Part shown: one piece after another, positions 24,136 through 35,265 of the stretch
Numbering within the stretch: position 1 is the stretch's first letter
Layout of the letters: each line of letters starts with the position of its first letter
NCBI GenBank assembly: GCA_009760855.2
Contig: WPIO01000140.1
Coordinates: forward strand, 747,501 to 811,500
Length of the DNA: 64,000 nt
Source: Cristatella mucedo
Lineage: Eukaryota > Bryozoa > Phylactolaemata > Cristatellidae
Direction of reading: 5' to 3'
Position numbers and translations under genes: made by a program
Notes under the pieces: model-generated
Databases searched by the model: none
What the model saw: the letters and a program-made list of their open reading frames with translations, nothing else
What the model was told of the DNA's origin: nothing

Positions 24136-26796
24136 GCTAGTGCTGTGAACTCGCAAAACAGTCTTCCCCCGCCAGGGAGGGGGGCCTGTCATCATTCGGT
24201 AGCTGGCCGTAGAAATTAAGACACATTAAATTCCTATATAAAGTTCGCCTCGGGGGTCGAACCTGGGTGGGGCCTGCTAGTCGCCGGCTGAAGCGACTTG
24301 AAATTTGTTTCAGCCGAGCGTAAGTAAAGGTCGACGCGGATTAAACATCAGAAGTGCCAGAACAACCTCTGCAGCTATAACCTCGCTCGCAGTAGGCAAT
24401 GGTAACAAATGCATGTAATTGGTTAGCTGAGCGCCCTAAGCGAGAAAATGAAGGTGAGCACGTGCATCATCTCGCGGCCAAGCCGGGGTGACCAAAGGCC
24501 GCTACAAAGAAAAAGTCCGCTACAAATCCGCTACAAGGTACAAAGTCCTCTACAAGTCGCTCGATCGATCGATCCCGCGATCGAGCGCGACCTGAGTTGT
24601 TAAGAGCGAGCACCTTGCACCCGGACTAAGGCCTAGCGCCAGGCAGAGCAGCGGAAAGCGGAGGCCGACGGACGGTCGGTCGAACGGCGGCGAATAGCGA
24701 GGATAGTAACGCTCAGCCATGCGCCGTCTCTTTAATCTACGGCGGCGCCGAAGTTGGCAGCAGCTGCGCTACAGTCGAGGAGGACAAGCGCCGACTCGAT
24801 ACGATCTCCTTCAAGCTATTGACAGCTCTCATACGCCAGTCCCTAACGACTAGCGTAAATTTGTAAATGTAAATGACTAGACTAATAAAAGACTAGCGTG
24901 CATGTTCGCGGTCGGTGCGAGCGAGGCTCGGAGGTGCAAGCGTCGGTGCAGGCGCGACATCGACATGAGCGACGCGGCGGCGGCGTTTTATTTAGCAGCG
25001 AATACTCGGCTTCGCCGTTCTAACTCCGCTTTTCTTTTAGAACAGCACGTGTTAGCAGGTATTAGGTCTCACGGTGTCGTTTGAATCACGTGTCCACTAG
25101 GACGGTCGCATATATGAATTACTCCCACCTTCCTGCTGTGAAACTCTGTCCCGGCATTAGCTGCGCTCCCAACGTAGATGAGCGGGCGGGCGGGCGGTGA
25201 GTGGCAGCGGCGGGGCGTGGTCAGTGGACGTGTCGGAGCTTCGATCCTTCGTTTTCCGTTTTCCTTGCCGTCAGAAGAAGACCTTCCTTCAAGAAGACTC
25301 TCTGTACGAAGAAATTCTTAGAAGCTAGAAAAAAAACTCGCATGCTAACTTAATGGCAAGGTCAAGTTCAAGGCACAGTTCGTCTACCACAAGTAAATAG
25401 GTAGACGTGCCAAGTCGGGCTGTGTGGGGAGGGTTCTTCTCGGCCTATACCATACTAGAGGGAGCGGCCATGGTCAAGGTCGAGACCCCTAAGAAATGCC
25501 GGTTATGCCAGCACTCTAACTAATCGTGCACGTTACATTAGCAGAAGTCTATCCTCTCCTCCTCCCCTTCCTTTGCCCGGTAGCTCGACGCGTGATGACG
25601 TAACATACCATATGCCCACGTATGACGCACGAGTCTCGCGGCCAGTGAATGGGAAGCTGAGACCTCAAGCGGGCAGGATGCGACGAAAGGTATTGCGGTA
25701 GTGCGGTTAATTGGGGCGGGCTTCTCGCAGCCGTCGTTTGTGCGGACGTTTTGAAGCGAAGCTCGGACGTCGGAGCTTCGCTTGTCAAGTCGCCGCTTCG
25801 AATGACAGCGAATGCATTCCCGCGATCGTGCACGCATGCGTTTGTCACCGTCCCCATTGCTTACATTCCGAGCTACTTCCAAGAATAGCCTTCTCAGCAC
25901 CGAACAGCGGCGAGGCGCGGGAAGGGGAGGGCAGGACCCGCCACCGGAATCAACAGCACTTGTGTTGGCTGTGGCTGAGAGCGGCCGCCGCGACGCTGCG
26001 ACAGTTGCTGCTCGCACACAATGGACGGCTGACTCGAGCTGTCAGTCCTTTCTAGGCCAGCGACTTGAGAGCTCCGACGCGGCCATTCAGACTCTGACAG
26101 TTGACGGAAGGTCATCGCGTCCTCGCATTATACGGGAGACACTGGAGGAAATTACCCGCTCGCCTTACACTTTATCGTCTTGCATATCCAGCTTGGGATG
26201 CTGAGTGCTGCTAGCGCTTAAAAGCTCCGCGCTACATTGACCCAGACAGCGGCAAAGGGCAGATGCGCGAGGCAGCGGCAGAGGCAACTTTGGCCCTTTG
26301 TGCCGCTGCCGCTGCCGCTAATCCTATTAGCCAGTTTGGGGGGACTCGACGCTGAGCGTCGCAGTAGCACGCACTCTCGCGATAGCAGCGGCAGCGACGG
26401 TCACACGCCCACGAACGCCCGCGCCCTACGTCTCGCCTCGCTTGCCGATGTTTGCCGGCGTCTCTGCGCGGCTCAGCTAGAGCCGCGCAGAGACGCCGGC
26501 CGCCGCGGCAAGTGCGAGCTCGGGAGAGAGAACCTCGAGAAGACGGTGCTATCGGTCTAAGGTCGACTACTCTAGAGCTTCTGATGCCGGCATTTCACGG
26601 GACGAAGATATGATCGCAGTTTGACGAATCGAGCCACTCTTCCAAGCCAGAGGCCTGACTTCTCCCTAGTCGCGTCAGGTCCGAACGCTACCACTCACTA
26701 CAGCCGCGCTGGACATGAAAGGACCTTACGGAACGCTGGTGGCCACTTCCAATTTTGCATAGACAGAGCTAGGCGACGTGGCAAATTAAATTGAGC
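24136..26796. other. G+C-rich intergenic DNA, no gene recognised
   Basis: Includes GATCGATCGATC at about 24560 and the 21-bp inverted repeat. A frame at 25812-26204 (ending RIIRETLEEITRSPYTLSSC) is open on the plus strand, but no family is recognised. Confidence 0.55.
26454..26500. repeat. Perfect 21-bp inverted repeat
   Basis: Arms 26454-26474 and 26480-26500 are exact reverse complements around the loop AGCTA; the arm contains GTCTCTGCGCGGCTC. No poly-T follows, so a terminator is not suggested. Confidence 0.92.
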
Positions 26797-26797
26797 A

Positions 26798-26839
<42 letters not shown>

Positions 26840-27347
26840 TCACTTGATAAAGCGCCCTCAGAGAACTTAATCTCTTTCTAGGCGCTTTACATTTGCTGCA
26901 AAGGGAAATGCAGTTGAATGGTAAGTAAAATCATGCTTGAAAAATAAACAAGATGAATAACATGGTTAGGGGTGACATGCACAGGGTCGGCATGCAAATG
27001 TGGTTAGTGGCAGCATGCAGTGTCAGCACGCATAAGCACGTGAAGGACGAATCACAGGGACCCACTAAATGCTGTCCTAAATAGGTGTGTTTTAAGTTCC
27101 TTTTAAATGTAGTCAGGTCAGGGGATGTTCTGACGCAGGTCGGGAGGGAGTTCCAGGCTTTGGGAGCATACGAACTAAATGCACGGTCTCCAAAGGATTT
27201 AAGGTTTGTATGAGGTATTTCTAGACTGTTGGATTCCGAGAAGCGGGTGGTACGATGCTTGCTTGGCCTGATGGGGTAGTATATCTGACAGATAGGCTGG
27301 AGCCATAGAATGAAGGGACCTAAAAGTGAGCGACAAAACCTGAAGTA
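26797..27347 (-). mobile_element. L2/CR1-type LINE, 3' end with long (AAT)n tail
   Basis: Starts with about 14 AAT units (the ATT tail of the sense strand), then the conserved tail and 3' UTR, and the coding end VLSLTFRSLHSMAPAYLSDI. Among the least diverged copies in the window. It forms an inverted pair with the copy at 27716-28261. Confidence 0.88.
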
Positions 27348-27715
27348 GTTGATAGAAGTGGAGAATAATATATAGAAACAGAGAAGAATAATTACATAAT
27401 AAATAGAAATAGAAGCGGATTAAATATGGAGAGGATACGAGCTCCCTGCAGGCCAGCTTGGCGAAGTAGGTGACCTGCAGAAAAGAAGTGCAAGTGAAAG
27501 TATTTGACGTAGTCACGTGACGTGCGAAGGAAGTTGTATGCATGACACTGCCTTCAACTTCCTACTTTGACGCCCGCTTAACGGCTTTCATTTTTTTTGC
27601 TTTGATGTCTTTCGTTTGCCTTTCGCAAGGCCACGTTTCCCAACGAGTATACAAACCCTAGACTGACCACGCAGCCCCAGGAGGCAGGTCTAAAAGCTAG
27701 TTTTGAAGGCTAATA

Positions 27716-28261
27716 CCTCGTACAAACCTTAAATCCTGTGGAGACCGTGCATTTAGTTCGTATGCTCCCAAAGCCTGGAACTCCCTCCCGACTTGCATCA
27801 GAACATCCCTTGATTTGACCACATTTAAAAAGAGCTTAAAGAACACACCTATTTAGGACAGCATTTAACCTCGTACAAACCTCAAATCCTTTGGAGACCG
27901 TGCATTTAGTTCGTATGCTCCCAAAGCCTGGAACTCCCTCCCGACCTGCGTCAGAACATCCCCTGATTTGACCACATTTAAAAAGAACTTAAAAACACAC
28001 CTACTTAGGACAGCATTTAGTGGGTCCCTATGATTCGTCCTTCACGTGCTTATGCGTGCTGACACTGTGCATGCTGCCACTAACCACACTTGCATTCTGA
28101 CCCTGTGCATGTCATTCCTAACTATGTTATTCATGTTGTTTATCAAGCATGATATTACTCACCATTCAATCGCATTTCCCTTTGCAGCAAATGTAAAACG
28201 CCTAGAGAGAGATTGAGTTCTCTGAGGGCGCTTTATCAAGTGCATTATTATTATTATTATG
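27716..28261 (+). mobile_element. L2/CR1-type LINE, 3' end with internal 153-bp tandem duplication
   Basis: Plus-strand copy ending in GGGCGCTTTATCAAGTGC and (ATT)n. Positions 27716-27868 and 27869-28020 are near-identical tandem copies of the segment encoding the last residues and the start of the 3' UTR (CTCCCAAAGCCTGGAACTCC). The duplication is specific to this copy. Confidence 0.88.
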
Positions 28262-28989
28262 GTAATTAGTGCATACGCCGAATGTGCTCTCGTTACTAGT
28301 TTGAGGGTACCGCGTCAGATCTTCACCCACAATCCTAGGATGACCTTCACTCGCAGTCCCAGGACGACCGATCGGGACTGCCCGATCGCTTATAGACCAG
28401 TACGAATAGAGACATCTGCACGGCGAGTACTGCAACCTCTCAGACGCCTCGTTTGTAAGAGTATGTGCCTAGCCCTTACCAACGTGAGTCATCCAATGTG
28501 TTCTCAACTAAGTTCGCTGCTCGAATAGAAAGAAGCTAGAGGCCACATTTCAGCTTAGAACTAGCAGATTCAAATCTGGTGCTCCTAACGACGTCGCTGA
28601 GCAGTCCGGCAGAGATGCCAATGCAGGTGCTGCGAGGAGACTGCAGGCGCTGAGATCTATCAGAGCCGCATGGCAATCCATGTCAGCAGTTCACAATGCT
28701 CGAACAACCTGTTCCGTCATCGAGTGACCGGTGCATTCCCGACGGCAAAAATGTTCAGACGCTCTTGGACCGCTGAACTTGCTGTTTTGTCGCAGGATCC
28801 CAGGCTAATCCGTGCACAGGAATTTGTGTCGGACAGACACACCGATGGAACGAAAGCCGCAATTGTCCCCCCCACTCAGACTCGGAAATCGCGAGCGTTG
28901 TACTACCGAAACTGATGACGAGGATGATTATGCTGGTAATGAGTACGATGACGATGCGTTCTTGTTTGCAGACTATCCCAAAACGTGCT

Positions 28990-29340
28990 TATATACCGAT
29001 TTAATTTGAGTGCTGCAATATTGAGGCGCAGCTTCGCAGGCCGTCGGCGACGGCGTCTGCTTCGCACTGCTGCCTCATGCGGTGCAGTTGTTCATTCGAT
29101 TTAGACGGCTCTCGCAGCTCTCGCAGCAGCCGGCTGTCACCAAGCCCGTGGCTGTCGCCGTCTCGGAGGCGAAGTTGTTCAACCGTCACAGCGGTTGCGG
29201 ACTTGAATGGGCGGATTGTGAGCCGGACCAGCGAAGCGGAAGCCCGAGTTAATTGATGCTGTGCAGCGCCAGCTAAGACCGGGAACTGCCCTCGACAGAG
29301 AGCTTCCTCTTCGAAATTAATCGCAGGTGCTGCTGCCATT
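28990..29340 (-). other. G+C-rich island with an open frame of unknown nature
   Basis: A local GC-rich block in otherwise AT-richer DNA. The minus strand is open for 112 codons (MAAAPAINFEEEALCRGQFP ... LRELREPSKSNEQLHRMRQQ). No recognised family, no clear splice sites. It may be a small exon or a transposon piece. Confidence 0.25.
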
Positions 29341-29624
29341 CCAGCACGCGGTCGCTACCTCATGGGTGTGATTGACTAATGTCAGCTGACAGCACTGTCA
29401 AGCCAGCTGATTGTCGGACCGCAATGGAGACCGAACGCCTAAGGCTCTACCTCGGTAGAGGCCCCAACACGGGTAGAGGCTGCACCTCAAACACAAACTG
29501 CCTCCATACCATGGTTTGCACAAAGAAACATGGCAGAAAAGTAATACGATAAATGCATCGCTGGCGGTCCTTTCTGCGGATTCATGAAGAGCTACGTGGC
29601 ACCAAAAAGAAGCTTAAAGCACTC

Positions 29625-29815
29625 GTGTTTATCATAGCATTTAGTGGGTCTTTTGTGGTTCGTCTTTCGTGTTTATGTGCCGGCTTACGCTGTGCCTGCT
29701 GCTTGCGGACGTTACCACCAATCATTTAGGAATGATTTCTATACAACATCTGTAAAAAGCCTAGAAAGAAATTCAGTTCTCTTAGGGCACTATACAAATA
29801 TATATTATTACTATT
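29625..29815 (+). mobile_element. L2/CR1-type LINE, 3' UTR and tail
   Basis: About 190 bp of the family 3' end (GCATTTAGTGGGTC ... AAGCCTAGAAAGAAATTCAG ... GGGCACTATACAAATATAT), plus strand, truncated before the coding part. Confidence 0.75.
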
Positions 29816-29985
29816 CTACAAAACCAGTACCGATTGCCGCTAAGGAATAAGAAAACGCTGAGCTGACCGTCGGTCAGAGGTTGATGTAATCAATGCCGCC
29901 CCCATGCGTCTCAACCGAGAGGCGGGCTGCTCTGGCCGCACGAATCAGGTCGTGTGGCCTAAAGTTCTGCTACGAACAATGCTGC

Positions 29986-30128
29986 CTCCCTGGTTTGGCA
30001 CATGGATTAAGGTGCTTGCCTTTAATGACCGAGGTCGTGTGTTCGAGCCCTGCGGCTTATGTGAAGCGCCTGGATAGAGATTCAGTTGTCTTAGGGTCTT
30101 AAGGTGCTACACAAATGAAATATTATAC
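29986..30128 (+). mobile_element. SINE family A
   Basis: Full-length: TGGATTAAGGTGCTTGCC, GTGTTCGAGCCCTGCGG, CGCCTGGATAGAGATTCAG and a partly duplicated end (TTAGGGTCTTAAGGTGCTAC). Confidence 0.82.
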
Positions 30129-30287
30129 GCTGCTCCTCTGAGCTGATTCGCAGTTGACACTTCAAAGACTCTGGTAGCAAATCTATTTTACTAGATTTAC
30201 GAAAACAGGGTTCCTTCGCCAGATATTGTGTGTGTGTGTCTCTCTCTCTGTTTGTTGGTCGAAGAAACCCTGTTCGTGGCGGCATTC

Positions 30288-30632
30288 ACAATATCAGCAC
30301 ATATTAGCACATAAAGGTCTGCTCACACGAACGGAGCGAATAATGAGAGGAATCTCAGCTGGATCTTAGCCACCTTTTACATGTCAAGTCACTGCAGCAA
30401 ATTACCTGAAAACAAACGGAAGTGAGTTCCAGGCTTTGGGAGCATATGTAGTGAAGGCACGGCCTCCATAGGAATAAAGGGTTAGAGGCACAGCTAACCA
30501 ACTGGAGTCAAAATTGGTACTAGGCGAAGTCTGACTAGAAAGAATTCCGAAAGGTCGGCCTGCGCAGGAGATTGGAGGCACCTACAAATGAGAGACAGTA
30601 CATAGAAGTCGATACCCTGTTTGATCTAAGCC
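30288..30632 (-). mobile_element. L2/CR1-type LINE fragment without tail
   Basis: Reverse-oriented; contains the motifs AGTTCCAGGCTTTGGGAGCA and ACGGCCTCCATAGGA and an eroded coding end. The usual 3' tail is missing. Confidence 0.65.
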
Positions 30633-30689
30633 CAGTGGTGAGGCGCTGGCACTTCGTGGTCACCTGGTTGCGAGATCCGTACCCCGAAG

Positions 30690-30811
30690 CTACAGAGGGC
30701 AATCATGTATTGCCCTCTGTAGGCGGCCACGAACAGACTTTAAATATGGAAGGATACCTAGAGGACTCCTAAATTCCTGTTGCCCTGATTCCTAGAAATT
30801 TAGGAGTCCTC
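30690..30811. repeat. Two adjacent short perfect hairpins
   Basis: CTACAGAGGGCAAT at 30690-30703 with its complement at 30709-30722, and GAGGACTCCTAAATT at 30761-30775 with its complement at 30797-30811. Confidence 0.88.
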
Positions 30812-30894
30812 TTTCGTAAACACTTCAATTTTGAAAATGTTATTGAGAATATTGCCTGTACAGCTAGCAATATCATTCGATCCTTGTCTTAGAT

Positions 30895-31009
30895 TATATG
30901 CTACCACTTACCATTCGATCATGCTTCGTTTGCAGCAAACGTAAAGTGCCTAGAAAAAGATTGAGTTCTCTGAGGGCGCTATATCAAATGCATTATTATT
31001 ATTATTATC
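30895..31009 (+). mobile_element. L2/CR1-type LINE tail
   Basis: Only the last 115 bp: CCATTCGATCATGCTTCGTT, AAAGTGCCTAGAAAAAGATT, GGGCGCTATATCAAATGC and (ATT)n. A severe 5' truncation typical of LINE insertion. Confidence 0.78.
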
Positions 31010-31321
31010 CACGATGGTGGTTTTCAAAAAATTAAACTAGCTTGCTGGTTCTATTTTGGCTGGACCATTGCAATTCCGTTTTGGCCGAGCCACCAAGGCA
31101 TCTATTGGTCCTCTGCTGCTGGGGATGAATATGGCGGCAAGGTACACAAAACCTCAGAGGTTCTGCCGAGTGTCTTTTTTGTGGAAGGAGCCGCGATAGC
31201 TTCCGGTCGATAGACCCCCAAAGGCCAAGGCCACGGCTTGACTCCTTCATACCTTGCTGGACTGCTGCATCAGTTTTAGCCTCCTCGTGCCCGAAAGTCC
31301 TCTATGGATAAGAAATTCCGT

Positions 31322-32400
31322 TACAATAATAATAACAAGAATAATACATTTGTATAGAGCCATTCGATAACTCAATCTCTTTTGAGGCACTTTACATTTG
31401 TTGCAAAGGAAGCATGACCAAATGGCTACTTCTAGCATGCTCAATATCCACAAGCATAACATGGTTAAAGGTGACATGCACAGGGTCAGCATGCAAGTGT
31501 GATTAGTGGCAGCATACACAATGTCAGCACGAATAAGCACGCAAACGACGAATCACACGGACTCACTAAATGCTGTGATAAATAGATGCGTTTTACCTTC
31601 TTTTAAATGTGATCAAGTCAGAGAATGTCGTGACGCAAGTCGGAAGCGAATTCCAGGCGTTGGGAGCATTAGAACTAAAGGCACAGTCTCCAGAGAATTT
31701 TAGATTTGTACGAAGTAAAGGTAAACAGTTAGATTCCGAAAAGCGGGCGGTGTGATGCTTAGCCTGATGCGGAGTAGATCTGATAGGTAAGCTGGAGCCA
31801 AATAATGAAGGCACCTAAAAGTGAAGGACAGGGAATGGTGTGATGTGGCAACTGCGATGCTCACGGCAGACATGCCTAGCTGCAGAGTTTTGCACCAGCT
31901 GTAAGCGCCTGATTGCACAGACCGGTAGACCAGTAAGCAGTGAGCTACACAAGTCAAGACGAGATTTCATTAATGCATGGCCCAACTTGGATGTCATTAA
32001 TGCATGGCCCAACCCCTGTCTGAGCAAGCCCGAATTTTAGCAATGCTACGTAGCTGAAAGTAGGCAGACTTGACTGTAGAGCTGATGTGGTCATCTAACG
32101 AAAGGTTACTTTGGAACATGACACCTAGATTTCGAGTAGATTCAACAGGAGATTTGCTGGCAGAGCTTATTTTGAGCGTTAACCTTTCCAATATCTGAAT
32201 CACACTTGGTTTTCCCATAACTAGTAAGTTGGTTTTATCATAATTCAATTTAAGAAAATTTGCTGCCATCAATATGCGGATGTCATCAATACATACAGCA
32301 AGGGATTTTAGAGAATTCAACGTGCTGGAGGGCTGGGAGAGATCGAAGCAAAGGTTCAACCGAGTTTCATCTGCATAGAAGTGAAAGCCTATAGTGTACC
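31322..32400 (-). mobile_element. L2/CR1-type LINE, longest copy, reaches the RT active site
   Basis: Reverse-oriented, about 1.08 kb from the tail to the palm of the reverse transcriptase. The minus strand encodes FHFYADETRLNLCFDLSQ, LNYDKTNLLVMGKPSVIQ and SNLSLDDHISSTVKSAYFQL. The catalytic box reads YADE rather than YADD, and frameshifts follow, so it is inactive. 31963-31978 and 31993-32008 repeat a short stretch (TGTCATTAATGCATGGCCCAAC-like). Confidence 0.87.
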
Positions 32401-32419
32401 TGCCAATCCATTTTAAAGA

Positions 32420-32620
32420 TCGTTGGCGACAGAAGCTTTTGCTCTGCCGGTACTATTCTGAGTAACCCACTCCTACAATTCTAAAGAAGTGACATCTACA
32501 CTCCTGCTGCTGACTGCGGCATACATATTCTCTCCAGCCGCTCTGAGCTACTACTTCCATGCTATTGACTCAGCGGTGCTTCTCACTTTTTCTCTTGTTT
32601 AGTGAGATGAAGCCTTTCGG
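32420..32620 (+). repeat. Unclassified dispersed repeat, copy 2
   Basis: ACAGAAGCTTTTGCTCTGCC, CTCCTGCTGCTGACTGCGGC and GAGCTACTACTTCC match 9405-9590. It lies directly beside the 5' end of the longest LINE copy, which hints at an upstream part of a related element in the other orientation. Confidence 0.55.
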
Positions 32621-32751
32621 CTACCGCGTGCGTACCAAAGGCCGCATAGGCTTTGAGTGGGCTAAAGAATACCTTCCAGCGTAACACCCACTCGGCCTTT
32701 GTGACTTTTCTATAATTACAGATCATTAATACATTTAAGGCTCATCTGCCG

Positions 32752-33236
32752 CTAAATAAATGAGGCTACTGAGTCACCTAACCTTTTCTCGATGGGGAAC
32801 CAGGGAAGGTCGGTGATGAGTGGCGTAATGTGGCAGTTGCGAGGTTCACGGCTGAAAAAGCATCGAGACGTCGAACTGTGCACAGTAAGCTGCAAACGTC
32901 TGCCTATTGCACGAAGGGCAAGAAGACCTGCGAGCAGTGACTTCCAGAAATCTAGACATGATGTCACAAATACGTGGACCAGCTAGGCCGCGGTGTCCTT
33001 GTACAAGTATGCTATTCTTGAGAAAAGTCACTCTGGAATAGGAAACCCAGATTTCGTACGACGCTACCGGCTGATCGAGACCATTTTTTTGAGGGTTAGG
33101 CCCTTAGATTGCTAAGTAATACTGGGTTTACCTATAACCAATAGTAATCGGCATGCCAAATTTAAGCAAGCTAGCTGGCATTTAAGTAAGAATGTCAGCA
33201 ATATATGCTGCAAGATTTGAGAGATTTCGACGTGCT

Positions 33237-33295
<59 letters not shown>

Positions 33296-33440
33296 GGGAA
33301 TCGGAGAACAGGTAGACGTATCTGCATACAAATGAAAGCCTAGATTATGCTTAGTGATTAAATGAGAGAGAGAGGGTATAAATTGCAACATGAAGCGAAC
33401 CTACCACAGATCCCCGGGATAGCCCTAATCGTTTGAATGG
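32752..33440 (-). mobile_element. L2/CR1-type LINE fragment with an internal (GA)n expansion
   Basis: Reverse-oriented RT fragment. It includes FHLYAD at the palm, an eroded relic of the preceding GVPQGSVLGP box, and LQLTVHSSTSRCFFSREPRN. A (GA)n microsatellite of about 50 bp has expanded inside the coding region at 33238-33291. The 3' tail is absent. Confidence 0.72.
33238..33291. repeat. (GA)n microsatellite in LINE coding sequence
   Basis: About 27 GA units within the RT region of a reverse-oriented LINE. Confidence 0.92.
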
Positions 33441-33821
33441 CTCCTCGGATGACTATTGTCGGTTGACAGCAATGCTCTGAAATCGCTCGATAGAGCGTCT
33501 AATACGAAAATGATACAGCCAAATCTGCTTAAAGTATAATTTCCTTTTAGCCAAAGCACCTAATGAATTAGGGGCTTACGGACACCTTAAAGCCTGCCGC
33601 CTGCGTCCAGCGCCCAATCGGTCCGTCACCTGAGCCGGCTGCCATTATATCTTCGCCGGCTCCTAGTGACCCTTGCATTCGGTTAGATCGTGAGTGCATA
33701 AATCACCAGCATTCGATCGCCTAGCATCATCTCACTATTGTCATCCGTACGCATTCCTTAAAGCCGCTGGGTCTGCCAGGTTTTCGACACCCGGAGGTCA
33801 CAGGAGCGGGCGATTCGATGA

Positions 33822-34484
33822 CCCAAAGGTCAGAGGAGCGGGCGACTCGAATGCGGCCTCGGGTCTAGATATTTTCTGACAATCAGGCAACAGCAAGAAC
33901 ACGAAGGGACCCAAAGGTGCGAAACATGCTCCTGGGAGAAGTGGGAGGGACCCCTTAAGGACGAGCCGCTGCATGTCTTCGAGGCGTGGCGTGACAACTA
34001 CGACGGACAAGCTGCCGGGCTGCAGAGTTTGCAAGCACTGACTGAGCAGCTTCCCAACGCTGCCTATGCCAATTCGCTTCGACTGCAGCACTTCCGAAGA
34101 TCAACGCCTCTGATCTCGTATGGCCAGCCAGAGGCGTTTAGCCTGAGACGTGCCCCTGAGACTGCTCATGCCATGTCTGAAGCTTTTCTTGAGCTTGCGA
34201 TAAGGGCAACGGCAACGTCTGCTATTGGCTTGCAGAGCGAACACACAAGACTGCCCTATCATAACGCCACCGGTGGAAAGCGAGTCTGTCCAAAGAAAAG
34301 AACGACTTGGCAGTACCCAGCTTCATTCAAATATCACGCGGTAACCTTGCTCCACACACAGGCTGCACGATGTTTACTGTCGATGCAAGAGAAGTCAACT
34401 TATAAGACTGCGATCTGCATACGTCGGCTCCAGCCTCCTCCAAGCTTGATTTGCAGTCGTGTTGCTGTTGTCATAGCTCATTAG
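33822..34484 (+). other. Unexplained open frame of about 221 codons (no ATG at its start)
   Basis: A stop-free frame between two LINE-rich segments. It reads, among others, ETCSWEKWEGPLKDEPLHV, FEAWRDNYDGQAAGLQSLQ and LTEQLPNAAYANSLRLQHF. It opens right after a TGA at 33819. The amino-acid makeup of the central part looks protein-like, yet I do not recognise a family and see no clear splice sites. It could be an exon, a transposon fragment, or chance. Confidence 0.3.
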
Positions 34485-35194
34485 AAGCATCTCCGACAAG
34501 GCTAAGCTTAGCACCTCTTGAGGTCTTAGCAATCGCTCGTCATACTCATCCCATGATTTGATGTTGTATTCAGATTTATACCCTCATAGCTGAAGCTGCT
34601 GACCGGCAGGGAAAGTTAAACCAAGAGGTTCGACTGAACATGTGATCAAAACCTTGTTGACATGCCTACCGGTTCCAAGCAACGCCATTTAAAAAATTGC
34701 TTCTATGCAATACAGCAGGCCAATCCCGTTATTACTGAAGTGACTTGTCAGTAACATGATAAATGACATGGATGAATATGATGAATTGCAACCAGCAGGT
34801 TCTACGATTGCTCGAAACCTACTACTGGACTAAATACACAATACTTTGATCTTGGTAGTCCAATGTGTTACTATTTTGAGCTTAAAAGAAGAAACGGTTG
34901 ATATGTGGGAACGTTTCGGATACCCAGCAGCTTGCCAGCCCTATATTGTACGGCGATTTAGAGGTAATAGGGGTGCATGAATAGTTGAAAACCCGACCCA
35001 CATTACAAGTACACAAGTAGCAAGATGTATATCCGGCATGCATTACCGACTTCTATCACGACATCTGACTTGACGAAAACCTACCTGCCCATCACGATGT
35101 TGGCTCTGTCCACGTGAACTGTAAATGTTCGTGCTAGCTTGTGCTGAAATGTCGTCATAAACCGATCAACATCCTTTGTTTTCAGCGTATACTT

Positions 35195-35265
35195 ATGAGG
35201 TACCAAGAAAGATATTTAGTTCTCTTCGGGTGTGATATATAAATGCTTTATTATTATTATTCCTC
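35195..35265 (+). mobile_element. L2/CR1-type LINE tail
   Basis: About 70 bp: CAAGAAAGATATTTAGTTCT, CGGGTGTGATATATAAATGC and (TTA)n. Only the terminal hairpin and tail remain. Confidence 0.65.
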
